Below, piece after piece: positions 33,659 to 42,033 of a DNA stretch of 64,000 nt. The stretch covers positions 62,001-126,000 of the forward strand of contig NZ_JAMYDV010000009.1 of NCBI RefSeq assembly GCF_024128855.1. The letters run 5' to 3'. The translations under genes and the position numbers were made by a program. This stretch comes from Rhodovulum tesquicola (GTDB lineage: Bacteria > Pseudomonadota > Alphaproteobacteria > Rhodobacterales > Rhodobacteraceae). The notes below the pieces were generated by a model, which saw only the letters and a list, made by a program, of their open reading frames with translations, was not told where the DNA came from and ran no database searches. Within the stretch, counting starts at the first letter, position 1. Each line of letters opens with the position of its first letter.

Positions 33659-35104
33659 ATGAGACGTCTACGCAACCTCAAGGTCGTGGCCACGCTTGGG
33701 CCGGCCTCCGACGATTACGACATGATCCGCAACCTGTTCGAGGCGGGGGCCGATGTGTTCCGCCTGAACATGAGCCATGGCGCGCATGAGGAAATCGCGC
33801 GCCGCCACGCGATCATCCGCCAGATCGAACAGGATACCGGACGGCCCATCGCGATCCTGGCCGATCTTCAGGGGCCGAAACTGCGCTGCGGGGTCTTTGC
33901 AAGCGGCGCGGCGGAACTGGAGGACGGACAGGATTTCCGGCTCGATCTCGACCCTGCACCGGGCGAGGCGCATCGGGTGCAACTGCCCCATCCCGAGATC
34001 TTCGCCGCCCTCGAACCGGGATCGACGCTGCTGGTCAATGACGGCAAGATCCGGTTGCGGGTAAAGGCATGCGGTCCCGACTTCGCGGATTGCGAGGTGG
34101 TCGTGGGCGGCACGATCTCGAACCGCAAGGGCGTGAACGTGCCCGACGTGGTGCTTCCGCTGGCCGCGCTGTCCGACAAGGACCGGCGCGATCTGGATTT
34201 CGTGCTGGAACTCGGTGTCGACTGGATCGCGCTGAGTTTCGTGCAGCGCCCCGAGGACGTGACCGAGGCGCGTGCCATCATCGGCGAGCGCGCCGCGATC
34301 CTGTCCAAGATCGAGAAGCCCGCCGCGGTGAAATGCTTCGACGAGATCCTGGCCGTGTCGGACGGGATCATGGTGGCGCGCGGCGATCTGGGGGTGGAAA
34401 TCCCGGTCCAGAACGTGCCGCCGATCCAGAAGCGGCTGGTGCGCGCCTGCCGGGCCGCGGCCAAGCCCGTGATCGTCGCCACCCAGATGCTTGAAAGCAT
34501 GATCGAAAGCCCGATGCCCACCCGTGCCGAGGTCTCGGACGTCGCCACCGCGATCTATGAAGGCGCGGACGCCGTGATGCTCTCTGCCGAATCCGCAGCC
34601 GGCCAATACCCGATCGAGGCGGTGACCACGATGAACAACGTGGCGATCGAGGTCGAAAGCGACCCGACCTATCGCACCATCATCGAATCGAGCCGCCAGG
34701 CCAGCCGCACGACCGTGGCCGATGGCATCGTCGCCGCCGCGCGCGAGATCGCCGAGACCACCGACATCAAGGCGATCTGCTGCTTCACCGAAAGCGGCAC
34801 CACCGCGCTCAAGACCGCGCGCGAACGCCCGCGCGTGCCGATCCTGGCGCTGACGCCCTATGCCGCCACGGCGCGCAGGCTCTGCCTGTCCTGGGGCATC
34901 AACTGCTTCTTCAACGACAAGGTCGAACGCTTCAAGATGGCGGTGGTCAGCGCCGCGCGCGCAGCCCGCGCGGGCGGCTATGGCGATGGCGAGGACCGGA
35001 TCATCGTGATCGCGGGCCTGCCCTTCAACATCCCCGGCTCGACCAACATCCTGCGCGTGGCGCCCTGCGAGGAACGGTTGATCTTCAACGTGGAACCGGA
35101 ATAA
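33659..35104 (+). CDS. pyk: Pyruvate kinase
   Basis: 481 residues, converting phosphoenolpyruvate and ADP to pyruvate and ATP. Blocks seen: RNLKVVATLGPASDD at the start, FRLNMSHGAHEE, ADLQGPKLRCG, the signature SKIEKPAAVKCFDEILAVSDGIMVARGDLGVE, ATQMLESMI, and the C-terminal domain with FTESGTTALKTARERP. Length fits the family. ATG 33659 is chosen because the protein family starts there; the ribosome site GGGGCAGG is very close to it. Unusual symmetric sequences lie in its control region. Confidence 0.95.
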   Translation: MRRLRNLKVVATLGPASDDYDMIRNLFEAGADVFRLNMSHGAHEEIARRHAIIRQIEQDTGRPIAILADLQGPKLRCGVFASGAAELEDGQDFRLDLDPAPGEAHRVQLPHPEIFAALEPGSTLLVNDGKIRLRVKACGPDFADCEVVVGGTISNRKGVNVPDVVLPLAALSDKDRRDLDFVLELGVDWIALSFVQRPEDVTEARAIIGERAAILSKIEKPAAVKCFDEILAVSDGIMVARGDLGVEIPVQNVPPIQKRLVRACRAAAKPVIVATQMLESMIESPMPTRAEVSDVATAIYEGADAVMLSAESAAGQYPIEAVTTMNNVAIEVESDPTYRTIIESSRQASRTTVADGIVAAAREIAETTDIKAICCFTESGTTALKTARERPRVPILALTPYAATARRLCLSWGINCFFNDKVERFKMAVVSAARAARAGGYGDGEDRIIVIAGLPFNIPGSTNILRVAPCEERLIFNVEPE

Positions 35105-35136
35105 TCGGCGCAGCGCAATCAGGCCGGAACAGCGCC

Positions 35137-35361
35137 ATGCAGGCGGACCTCTATCTGGTGATCGGATGCATCGTCGGCCTGCTGGCAGTGCCCGCATTGC
35201 TGTCGGCCTTCGCCCATGGCCACGCGCCCCGGGCGGGGGCGATCATGGTGCTGATCTCGGGCGGGCTGATCGCGCTGGCGGTGATGCAGAACCCCAAGGG
35301 CTATACGGTCGAGCAACTGCCCGCCGTCTTCGCCCGGGTGATCGAGCGCTACATCAACTGA
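35137..35361 (+). CDS. Small two-helix membrane protein downstream of pyk
   Basis: 74 residues with two predicted membrane helices (about 5-25 and 33-51: YLVIGCIVGLLAVPALLSAF and AGAIMVLISGGLIALAVM). The C-terminal YTVEQLPAVFARVIERYI looks amphipathic. No known domain. It starts 33 bases after pyk, and I recall similar short proteins after pyk in related genomes; its function is unknown. Confidence 0.7.
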   Translation: MQADLYLVIGCIVGLLAVPALLSAFAHGHAPRAGAIMVLISGGLIALAVMQNPKGYTVEQLPAVFARVIERYIN

Positions 35362-35393
35362 CCCCGGCCGTGGCAATGACAGACGACCCTGTC

Positions 35394-35452
35394 CTTCTTC
35401 TGGCCCGAAATATCCCGGGGGGAGTCCGCAAGGACGGGGGGCAGCGCCCCCC
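35394..35452 (+). repeat. Dispersed 3'-end repeat, copy 4 (best-preserved)
   Basis: CTTCTTCTGGCC starts 32 bases after the stop of the small membrane gene; then GAAATATCCCGGGGGGA, hairpin GTCC-GCAA-GGAC (35424-35435, GNRA-type loop) and hairpin GGGGGGC-AGC-GCCCCCC (35436-35452). The qor gene ends 10 bases further on the other strand, so the element sits between convergent genes, like copy 3. Confidence 0.85.
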
Positions 35453-35461
35453 TGCCCCGGT

Positions 35462-36427
35462 TCAGCCCATCGTGACCACGACCTTGCCCGTCGCCTTGCG
35501 CTCGCGCAACAGCGCCAGCGCCTCGGCCGCGCGGTCGAGCGGCAGGACATGGCTGACATGCGGGCTCAGCCCGCCCTCGGCATGCCAGCGGAACAGCGTC
35601 GCCAGACTGTCGGTCAGCACTTCGGGCCGGAAGGCCAGATAGCCGCCCCAGTAAAGCCCCATCACGCTCAGGTTCTTGACCATCAGGTGATTGGCCTTGA
35701 TCTGCGGCACGTCGCCCGAGGCAAAGCCGATCACCAGGATCCGCCCCTCGGGCTTGCAGGCCCGCATTGCCGCGGTGAACAGATCGCCGCCGACCGGATC
35801 GTAGACCACATCGGCACCGCCCAACGCCAGGACCGCCTCGCGAAGATCGCCCGCATCGCTGTCGATCAGGTGATCGGCCCCGGCCGCGCGGGCAACCTCC
35901 AGCCGCTCGGCCCCGCGGGCGCAGGCGATCACGCGCGCGCTCATCCGCTTGCCGATCTCGACCGCGGTCAGCCCCACGCCGCCCGCCGCCCCCAGCACCA
36001 GCAGTGTCTCGCCCGGGGCCAGCCGCGCCTTGTGGTCCAGCGCGACATGGCTGGTGCCATAGGCGACCTGGAACGCCGCCGCCGCCTCGAAGGTCATGCC
36101 TTCGGGAAGCGGGACGCAGCGACTGGCCGGAAAGCAGCCCGCCTCGGCCAGCCCGCCCGATCCGGCAAAAACCGCGACGCGACGGCCTAAAAGCCCCGGA
36201 TCGACGTCCGGGCCCAGCGCCTCGACCGTGCCGGCAAGCTCCATGCCCAGCGTCACGGGCAGCGGCGGGCGTTCCTGATAGCGGCCCTCGATCATCAGCA
36301 GATCGGCAAAGTTCAGCCCGCAGGCCGCGATCCGCACGCGCAACTCGCCCGGTCCGGGTGCGGGCAGGGCGACCTCCTCGATGCGGGGGGCGGTGCCGAA
36401 CTCGGCGATCCGGAAGGCGCGCATCAT
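35462..36427 (-). CDS. NADPH:quinone oxidoreductase family protein (zinc-free MDR)
   Basis: 321 residues of the medium-chain dehydrogenase/reductase superfamily, quinone-oxidoreductase branch. The substrate domain has CGLNFADLLMIEGRYQ and LGMELAGTVEALG; the nucleotide fold has LVLGAAGGVGLTAVEIGKRM (~145-165). Zinc ligands of alcohol dehydrogenases are absent. It probably reduces quinones or enones with NADPH. Two adjacent ATGs exist at 36427 and 36424; an AGAGGAGA site favours 36427. Similar proteins sometimes act in acyl-CoA metabolism, so the substrate is open. Confidence 0.87.
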   Translation of the reverse strand: MMRAFRIAEFGTAPRIEEVALPAPGPGELRVRIAACGLNFADLLMIEGRYQERPPLPVTLGMELAGTVEALGPDVDPGLLGRRVAVFAGSGGLAEAGCFPASRCVPLPEGMTFEAAAAFQVAYGTSHVALDHKARLAPGETLLVLGAAGGVGLTAVEIGKRMSARVIACARGAERLEVARAAGADHLIDSDAGDLREAVLALGGADVVYDPVGGDLFTAAMRACKPEGRILVIGFASGDVPQIKANHLMVKNLSVMGLYWGGYLAFRPEVLTDSLATLFRWHAEGGLSPHVSHVLPLDRAAEALALLRERKATGKVVVTMG

Positions 36428-36536
36428 GTCCGTCTCCTCTCGGCAGGTGATTCCCCGCGGAGGGTAGCGGCGACTGCGACCATGGACCAGCGGACCCGTA
36501 TTTCGCATTATGCAAAGGTCACTCGGGTGAAACCTC

Positions 36537-36726
36537 TTGCAATTTGCAAAGCCGTCGGCGGATTCTCGCGTTACGCAACCTCTGCGCGAGCATGAGTCGG
36601 CCGACTTTACCCACGATAGGCTCGCCACAGCGCCTTCTGCAAAAATAAATTTCTTTCGTCCACAACGCCTTGATGCCATCATGCACGCATTGGTTGCCGT
36701 AGCAAACACTTTGGCACGCAACTTGC
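36537..36726. promoter_or_regulatory. TTGC/GCAA symmetric elements in the 328-base spacer before the XRE gene
   Basis: The gene-free stretch 36428-36755 is less GC-rich than its surroundings and holds three symmetric TTGC/GCAA elements: TTGCAATTTGCAA (36537-36549), TTGC-CGTA-GCAA (36694-36705) and GCAA-C-TTGC (36718-36726). They may be operators for the downstream XRE regulator (autoregulation) or for another protein. Confidence 0.4.
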
Positions 36727-36727
36727 T
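36711..36727 (+). promoter_or_regulatory. Perfect -24/-12 (sigma-54) promoter match
   Basis: TTGGCACG-CAAC-TTGCT matches the RpoN consensus YTGGCACG-N4-TTGCW at every fixed position, with the required 10 bases between GG and GC. It lies 29 bases before the ATG at 36756, leaving a short leader with a GAGGAG site. The overlapping palindrome GCAACTTGC offers an alternative reading as an operator. Confidence 0.5.
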
Positions 36728-36755
36728 TTATTATGGGTGTTAGAGGAGTTCGCTT

Positions 36756-37124
36756 ATGAAACACCCCGTAGACGTCCATGTTGGAAAACGCATAAGACAC
36801 AGACGCTGGATGGTGGGCATGACCCAGCAGCAGCTGGCCGAGAAGGTCGGGATCAAGTTCCAGCAGATCCAGAAATACGAGACTGGCATGAACCGTGTCA
36901 GCGCGTCGCGCCTTTGGGACATCGCCGATGCGCTTGACGTGGCGGTCAGCTTCTTCTTCGAGGGGCTGGACGGCAAGATGGCAGAGGGCGAGGGGCAAGG
37001 CATGCCCGACGACATCCTGTCAGACAAGGAGGCGCTGGAGCTGGTGCGTTCCTACTACGCGATCCCGGAAAACCAACGGCGCCGACTGTTCGAACTGGCG
37101 CGGGTGCTGAGCGACGTCGCCTGA
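36756..37124 (+). CDS. XRE-family transcriptional regulator
   Basis: 122 residues. A Cro/CI-type helix-turn-helix covers about 11-64 (KRIRHRRWMVGMTQQQLAEK then GIKFQQIQKYETGMNRVSASRLWDIADAL). The C-terminal half (~85-122) is a short helical region (DKEALELVRSYYAIPENQRRRLFELARVLSD), probably for dimerisation. This architecture is common in alphaproteobacteria, including the PraR-type regulators of rhizobia that repress themselves. A GAGGAG site precedes ATG 36756. Its unusual promoter region is described separately. Confidence 0.9.
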   Translation: MKHPVDVHVGKRIRHRRWMVGMTQQQLAEKVGIKFQQIQKYETGMNRVSASRLWDIADALDVAVSFFFEGLDGKMAEGEGQGMPDDILSDKEALELVRSYYAIPENQRRRLFELARVLSDVA

Positions 37125-37213
37125 CGCGCGTGCTTGACGGAACCCGGCCGGGCGGATAGCGCCCGGACTAAGGGGCGCTTCGTCCCCGTTCCGCAGGCCA
37201 GCCTGGAGGCAGA

Positions 37214-38014
37214 ATGCCCCGTTTCGACCCCGACGACCTGATCGCCACCGCCCACGCGCTGGCGGATGCCGCGCGTGCAGCGACGCTTGTCCATTTCCGG
37301 GGCGCGGCGCTCGGCGTCGAGAGCAAGTCCCAGGCCGGGTTCGATCCGGTCACCTGTGCCGACCGCGAGGCCGAAGCGGCGATGCGCGCCGTTCTGGCCG
37401 AACGGCGGCCGGATGACGCGATTCTCGGCGAGGAACTTGCCGGGGTCACGGGCAGCACCGGGTTGACCTGGGTGCTGGACCCGGTGGATGGCACCCGCAG
37501 TTTCATGTGCGGCACGCCCACCTGGGGGGTGCTGATCGCGGTGGCGGACGAGACCGGGCCATTCTTCGGCCTGATCGACCAGCCCTATATCGGCGAGCGT
37601 TTCATCGGCGGGCTGGGTCTGGCCGAATTGCAGGCCCGGGCGGGGCACCGCAAGCTGAAAACGTCCATGCCGAGACCGCTGGCCGAGGCATCGCTGTTCA
37701 CCACCTTCCCCGAGATCGGCAGCGCCGATGAGGCCCGCGCCTTTGCCGAACTGGCCGCGCAGGTTCGGCTGACCCGCTACGGGCTGGACTGCTACGCCTA
37801 TGCCCTTCTGGCACTGGGCCAGATCGACCTCGTGGTCGAGGCCGGGTTGCAGGCCTATGACGTCCAGGCCCCCATCGCGGTGATCGAAGCGGCGGGCGGC
37901 ATCGTCACCGACTGGCGCGGTGGGTCGGCGCATCAGGGCGGGCGGGTGATCGCGGCGGCCAACAGCGCGGTGCATGCCGAGGCGCTGGAGATACTGTCGC
38001 GGACTCCGGTCTAG
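37214..38014 (+). CDS. hisN: Histidinol-phosphatase, inositol monophosphatase family
   Basis: 266 residues of the lithium-sensitive phosphatase superfamily. Metal-binding motifs are ILGEEL (73-74) and LDPVDGTRSFMCG (D89, D92), plus YDVQAPIAVIEAAGG (~D217). TRSFMCGTPTWG and the overall pattern fit the HisN branch, which supplies the histidinol-phosphate phosphatase step of histidine synthesis in alphaproteobacteria; inositol-phosphatase activity remains possible. A GGAGG site precedes ATG 37214. It lies 89 bases after the XRE gene on the same strand. Confidence 0.85.
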   Translation: MPRFDPDDLIATAHALADAARAATLVHFRGAALGVESKSQAGFDPVTCADREAEAAMRAVLAERRPDDAILGEELAGVTGSTGLTWVLDPVDGTRSFMCGTPTWGVLIAVADETGPFFGLIDQPYIGERFIGGLGLAELQARAGHRKLKTSMPRPLAEASLFTTFPEIGSADEARAFAELAAQVRLTRYGLDCYAYALLALGQIDLVVEAGLQAYDVQAPIAVIEAAGGIVTDWRGGSAHQGGRVIAAANSAVHAEALEILSRTPV

Positions 38015-38189
38015 CTACTATCCGTTTTAAGCGGAGTTCAGTGCCGCGCGAGGTCTGTTTCAGAGCCGAAACCGCGGGCGCGCGCGATGGACGAGCGATG
38101 TACGCGCGGGTCAGTCGGCGTCCCCCGGACCGTCGCGCGCAGGGCTGCCTGATCGGGTGCGCGCTTGGAGCAGGCCACCAAAAAAAGAG

Positions 38190-38213
38190 CCCGCAAGACA
38201 CTGGTCTTGCGGG
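38190..38213. terminator. Bidirectional terminator
   Basis: A perfect 10-bp stem, CCCGCAAGAC (38190-38199) and GTCTTGCGGG (38204-38213), with loop ACTG. The plus strand continues TTCATTTTTAG; the minus strand continues CTCTTTTTTTGG. It can end both the hisN transcript and the convergent Glu/Ala-rich protein's transcript, whose stop is 61 bases away. Confidence 0.9.
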
Positions 38214-38274
38214 TTCATTTTTAGGTGTCGGGTGCCGAGACACGCGCCGTAATAGGGACGCGCGCGCGTGGCTC

Positions 38275-38814
38275 TTACATGCCCAGTGCGGTCCGCACCT
38301 GGTCGAGCACGCCACCCAACATCTCGGGCACGTTGCGCGCAGTCTCGACAGTCGCCTTCAGGGCGCCTTTCTCGGCATCGTCCAGCGACGAGTCGTCGAT
38401 CATAGCGATGACGGCATCGGCATCGAATCCCTCGGGGCTCAGCACGTCGGCAGGCGGCGTTGTCACGGCCTCCTCGACCGCTTCAGCCGCGTCCGTCACC
38501 GTTTCCTCGACGGCGTCCGCAGCATCCTCGGCGATATCGGCGGCCTCTTCAGCGGCGCTGTCGACCGCCTCCGTCGCGTCTTCTACAGCCTCTTCCACTG
38601 CCTCGTCGGCGGCTTCCGCGGCCTCTTCCACCGCCTCTTCGGCGGCTTCCGCGGCCTCTTCGGCCTCCTCGATCACCTCCTCGACGGCCTCGTCGGGCGA
38701 CTCGACCGCAACCTCGGGCGCCGCTTCATCCTCGGCCATGTTGCCGATATACCAGACATAGCCGCCGACCCCGACGGCGGCGAGGATGACGATCGTGATC
38801 AGGGCTTTCTTCAT
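38275..38814 (-). CDS. Glu/Ala-rich repetitive membrane-anchored protein
   Basis: 179 residues. One N-terminal membrane helix (~5-22, LITIVILAAVGVGGYVWYIG) is followed by about 85 residues (35-120) built of degenerate short units such as EEAEEAAEAAEEAVEEAA and DAADAVEETVTDAAEA, very acidic and predicted as a long helix or coiled coil. The last ~50 residues form a globular-looking part (FDADAVIAMIDDSSLDDAEKGALKATVETA). No known family. The repeat gives a run of GAG/GCC codons that may vary in length between strains. It has its own terminator. Confidence 0.75.
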   Translation of the reverse strand: MKKALITIVILAAVGVGGYVWYIGNMAEDEAAPEVAVESPDEAVEEVIEEAEEAAEAAEEAVEEAAEAADEAVEEAVEDATEAVDSAAEEAADIAEDAADAVEETVTDAAEAVEEAVTTPPADVLSPEGFDADAVIAMIDDSSLDDAEKGALKATVETARNVPEMLGGVLDQVRTALGM

Positions 38815-39010
38815 GGTTGTTTCCTCATCTCGCGTGCACGCGCAGTTCTTGCGCTGCCTGCTTGTTGCACAAAACGACGCACAGACAAACCGGAACGAAC
38901 GCCGCAGCGGCGTTTCTCTGCCGAAACGGCCGCGGGAAAACCGCCTTGAAGCAAGACGTTCCCACGAGTAATTTGATCGTCAGCATTCACGGTAGAAAAG
39001 GAACCATACC

Positions 39011-39553
39011 ATAGCCCGCAGACCCCACAACGCGCCTCCCACGCGAGACACCGGTCCCCGCGTGAACGAGCGTATTCGTGCCCCCGAGATCCGCCTCATC
39101 GGCGCGGAAGGCGAGAACATCGGTGTCGTGACCCCCGAACGGGGAATGGCCCTGGCCGAGGAAGCGGGACTCGATCTCGTCGAAATTTCGCCGACCGCCA
39201 CGCCTCCGGTCTGCAAGATCATGGATTTCGGCAAGTTCAAGTATGAAAGCCAGAAACGCGAGTCCGAAGCTCGCAAGAAGCAGAAGATCATCGAGATCAA
39301 GGAGGTCAAGTTCCGCCCGAACACCGACACCCATGACTACGAGGTCAAGATGCGCAGCGTCATGCGCTTCCTCGAGAATGGCGACAAGGTGAAGGTGACG
39401 CTGCGTTTCCGCGGTCGCGAGATGGCTCACCAGAATCTCGGGCGCGAGTTGCTGGAGCGGGTGGCCGAGGACGTAAAGGAACTCGGCAAGGTCGAGAACA
39501 TGCCCAAGATGGAAGGGCGTCAGATGGTGATGATGATCGGGCCGCTGAAGTAG
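39011..39553 (+). CDS. infC: Translation initiation factor IF-3, probable ATA start
   Basis: IF-3 keeps ribosomal subunits apart and proofreads start codons. The body ([52 protein letters not shown]) is unmistakable. Other alphaproteobacterial IF-3 proteins begin ARRPHNAPP...GPRVNERIR, and that sequence is encoded in frame from 39014. The only possible start before it is ATA at 39011, seven bases after an AAAGGAA ribosome site and after an in-frame TAG at 38993. A non-standard start is the family's known device for autoregulation, since IF-3 rejects such codons. With GTG 39062 as start the protein would have 163 instead of 180 residues, but that codon has no ribosome site. Confidence 0.9.
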   Translation: MARRPHNAPPTRDTGPRVNERIRAPEIRLIGAEGENIGVVTPERGMALAEEAGLDLVEISPTATPPVCKIMDFGKFKYESQKRESEARKKQKIIEIKEVKFRPNTDTHDYEVKMRSVMRFLENGDKVKVTLRFRGREMAHQNLGRELLERVAEDVKELGKVENMPKMEGRQMVMMIGPLK

Positions 39554-39581
39554 CCGCCCTGGCCATGGCCGGATCTGTAGG

Positions 39582-39612
39582 GGGCCGTCCGTGGGGACGG
39601 CCCTTTCTCTTT
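39582..39612 (+). terminator. Factor-independent terminator of infC
   Basis: GGGCCGTCC (39582-39590), loop GTGG, GGACGGCCC (39595-39603), followed by TTTCTCTTT; it begins 29 bases after the infC stop. The operon therefore ends here and does not continue into rpmI-rplT. Confidence 0.88.
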
Positions 39613-39743
39613 GGGTAACGCTTCCGCCAAATATCGGGCAATGCCTTAAATTCGCCTCGGTGACGGTAACGCGCGGTCAACATCTTGCTGCTTTGTTGGA
39701 GGAAGACAGTTGCCAATCCTCCCAAAAAAGGGCCGGCCCCATC

Positions 39744-41084
39744 ATGCAGAAACGTGAACCCACCCGCCTGTGGGCCTACGGCCTTGACCGTACGGCCCGG
39801 GACTCGCTCAAGGACGCCGGCAAGATCATCATCCCGCATCTCGACGAGATGCTCGACGATTTCTACACCGATGTCGACAACGCGCCCGAATGGTCCGACT
39901 TCTTCAAGAAGCCGGGGCTTCGCCTTCATGCCAAGACCAAGCAGAAGGAGCATTGGATCAGGCTGTTCACCAACGATTTCACGCCGGACTATTTCAAGGC
40001 CGCTGACACGATCGGCCGGGTTCACTTCCGAATCGGTCTGCCATTCCGTCACTATGTCGCCTCTTACGCGCGTGTTTCGGCGCGGCTTCAAAAGATGCTG
40101 GCCGCAGAAACCCGCAGCATCCTGCCCTTCCTGGGCCAGAGCAGGAACAACGATCTGGTCGACGCGCTCAGCCGCGCACTCCTGCTCGACATCGAACTGG
40201 CGATCACCGGCTTCCAGGACGCCCAGACCGAAGCGTTCGAAGGCCGGATCCATGCCCTCGGCGAAAGCTTTGAGGCAGAGGTCGGTCGGGTCGTCGATGT
40301 GCTGCACGCGTCGATGAGCCAGTTGCACAGCGCTGCCAACGGCCTCGATACGGAGATCATGGGCGCCCGGCAAGGGGCGGGGTCGGTTTCGGCCAATGCG
40401 GGCCAGATCGTGACCAGCACCCAGTCCGTCGCCGCCGCGATCGAACAGTTGTCAGCCTCGATCTCCTCGATCACTCAGGATGTCGTCGCGGCCGCCTCGG
40501 CCTCTGTCAACGCTGCAGCCGAGGCCGAGGCGTCGACGGATCAGGTGGTTGCGCTTCAGACCGCGGTCGAGGAAATCGGCGAGGTGGTCAGCCTGATTTC
40601 CTCGATCGCACGCCAGACCAACCTGCTGGCCGTCAACGCCACCGTCGAGGCCGCCCGCGCTGGCGACGCGGGCAAGGGCTTCGCCGTCGTCGCCTTCGAG
40701 GTCAAGGCGCTTGCCCAGCGCATCAGCGAGGCGACCGCATCGATCACCGACCGCATCGGCCGGATCCAGACCGAAAGCGGCACGATGGCGGCACGGATGT
40801 CGGAGATCGGCGAAAGCGTCCGGCGGGTGAAGGGCTTCACAGAAAGCATCCGGACCGCGGTGGACGAACAGAAGCAGGCGGCGCAACACATCGCCTCGCA
40901 TGCCGAATCGACCGCGGCCAGCAGCAACGAAATGGCAGGCATGATCCATGACGTCTCGACGCGGGTCGAGCGTACCGGCACCACCTCCGGTACGCTGAAG
41001 GACGCCGTGGCCACCGTCTCGGGCGAAACGGTGACATTGTCGGAACGGGTGCGAATCTTCCTCGGATCGCTGCGCGCGGCCTGA
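39744..41084 (+). CDS. Soluble globin-coupled chemoreceptor (methyl-accepting type)
   Basis: 446 residues. The N-terminal ~165 form a protoglobin/globin-sensor domain; the likely heme ligand is H94 in GRVHFRIGL, with YFKAADTIG before it and RHYVASYAR after it. The C-terminal half is an MCP signalling domain with the hairpin tip IARQTNLLAVNATVEAARAG followed by GKGFAVVAFEVKALA. No membrane helix or HAMP domain is present, so it is a cytoplasmic oxygen (or other gas) sensor for chemotaxis, like HemAT/AerX. No che genes are near. The leader before ATG 39744 contains an imperfect GGAGGA...TCCTCC hairpin that could affect translation. Confidence 0.9.
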   Translation: MQKREPTRLWAYGLDRTARDSLKDAGKIIIPHLDEMLDDFYTDVDNAPEWSDFFKKPGLRLHAKTKQKEHWIRLFTNDFTPDYFKAADTIGRVHFRIGLPFRHYVASYARVSARLQKMLAAETRSILPFLGQSRNNDLVDALSRALLLDIELAITGFQDAQTEAFEGRIHALGESFEAEVGRVVDVLHASMSQLHSAANGLDTEIMGARQGAGSVSANAGQIVTSTQSVAAAIEQLSASISSITQDVVAAASASVNAAAEAEASTDQVVALQTAVEEIGEVVSLISSIARQTNLLAVNATVEAARAGDAGKGFAVVAFEVKALAQRISEATASITDRIGRIQTESGTMAARMSEIGESVRRVKGFTESIRTAVDEQKQAAQHIASHAESTAASSNEMAGMIHDVSTRVERTGTTSGTLKDAVATVSGETVTLSERVRIFLGSLRAA

Positions 41085-41181
41085 CAACCGCTCCGCGGGG
41101 CGTTGGCTGCGTCGGTGCGTCCAATGTTCCTTGCGCTGGCGAGCCATGAAGCCCTGCCACCGTCCAGGGACAAGAACGCCC

Positions 41182-41200
41182 CCGCCGGTCCAACCGGCGG
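41182..41200. terminator. Hairpin between convergent chemoreceptor and coxM genes
   Basis: CCGCCGGT-CCA-ACCGGCGG, an 8-bp stem at the junction of the two convergent genes, 98 bases after one stop and 30 after the other. Only short T-runs follow on either strand. Confidence 0.55.
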
Positions 41201-41229
41201 AGGCTCGATTTGATTGCGCGTCGCGCTGC

Positions 41230-42021
41230 TCAGCCCGCGGCGGTGACGGCCCGGCCGGTCAGCACCTTGACCAGATGCGCGCGGTATTCGGGCGAGCCGT
41301 GCAGGTCGCCGATCATCATGTCGGCATCCAGCGACAGCCCCGCGATGGCGCCCGCGCTGAAATCGCCGGAAAGCGCCGCCTCGGCCTCGGCCCAGCGGAA
41401 CACACCCCCTTCCGAGGCGCCGGTCACCGCGACGCGTACGCCGTCGTCGTATTTCGCCACGAACACCCCCACCAGCGCAAAGCGTGAGGCCGGTTGCTCG
41501 AACTTCTGATAGGCCGCGCGTTCGGGCACCGGGAAACGGACCTCGGTGATGATCTCGCCATCCTCGAGGGCGGTGGTGAACATGCCCTGGAAGAAGTCGT
41601 CCGCCGCGATGTCGCGGTTGACCGTGCGGATCGTCGCGCCAGAGCCCAGCGCCGCGGCCGGATAGCAGGCCGAGGGGTCGTTATTGGCCAGCGACCCGCC
41701 GATGGTGCCGCGATTGCGCACCGCCGGATCGCCGATATTGCCCGCAAGGGCCGCCAACGCCGGGTAATGCGCCGCCGCCTCGGCCGCGACCACCGCATGC
41801 GGGGTCGCGCCTCCCACGCAGACCGCGCCATCATCGGCGATGCAGACCCCCTTGAGTTCCGCAAGCCCGCTCAGGCAGACCAGTTTCGCAGGCGCCGCCA
41901 GCCGCTGCTTGAGCGTGGGGATCAGCGTCTGCCCCCCGCCCAGCGCCTGCGCCTCTTCGGCACCCAGCGCCGTTACCGCCTCGTCCAGCGTCGCCGGGCG
42001 CACGAGTTCGAAAGCATACAT
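41230..42021 (-). CDS. coxM: Molybdenum hydroxylase FAD subunit (CoxM-like)
   Basis: 263 residues of the xanthine dehydrogenase FAD-binding (medium) subunit. FAD contacts are [10 protein letters not shown] (27-36) and [25 protein letters not shown]-type block at ~94-118. It passes electrons from the iron-sulfur subunit to the quinone pool or another acceptor. It starts 13 bases after the coxL stop and is the last gene of the S-L-M order (coxS, coxL, coxM). Confidence 0.92.
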   Translation of the reverse strand: MYAFELVRPATLDEAVTALGAEEAQALGGGQTLIPTLKQRLAAPAKLVCLSGLAELKGVCIADDGAVCVGGATPHAVVAAEAAAHYPALAALAGNIGDPAVRNRGTIGGSLANNDPSACYPAAALGSGATIRTVNRDIAADDFFQGMFTTALEDGEIITEVRFPVPERAAYQKFEQPASRFALVGVFVAKYDDGVRVAVTGASEGGVFRWAEAEAALSGDFSAGAIAGLSLDADMMIGDLHGSPEYRAHLVKVLTGRAVTAAG

Positions 42022-42033
42022 GCGTGATCCTCC

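Noticed and set aside
36519-36998. A 159-codon minus-strand frame over the XRE gene.
   Set aside because: It lies antisense to a clear helix-turn-helix gene with a ribosome site, and its product has no recognisable features.
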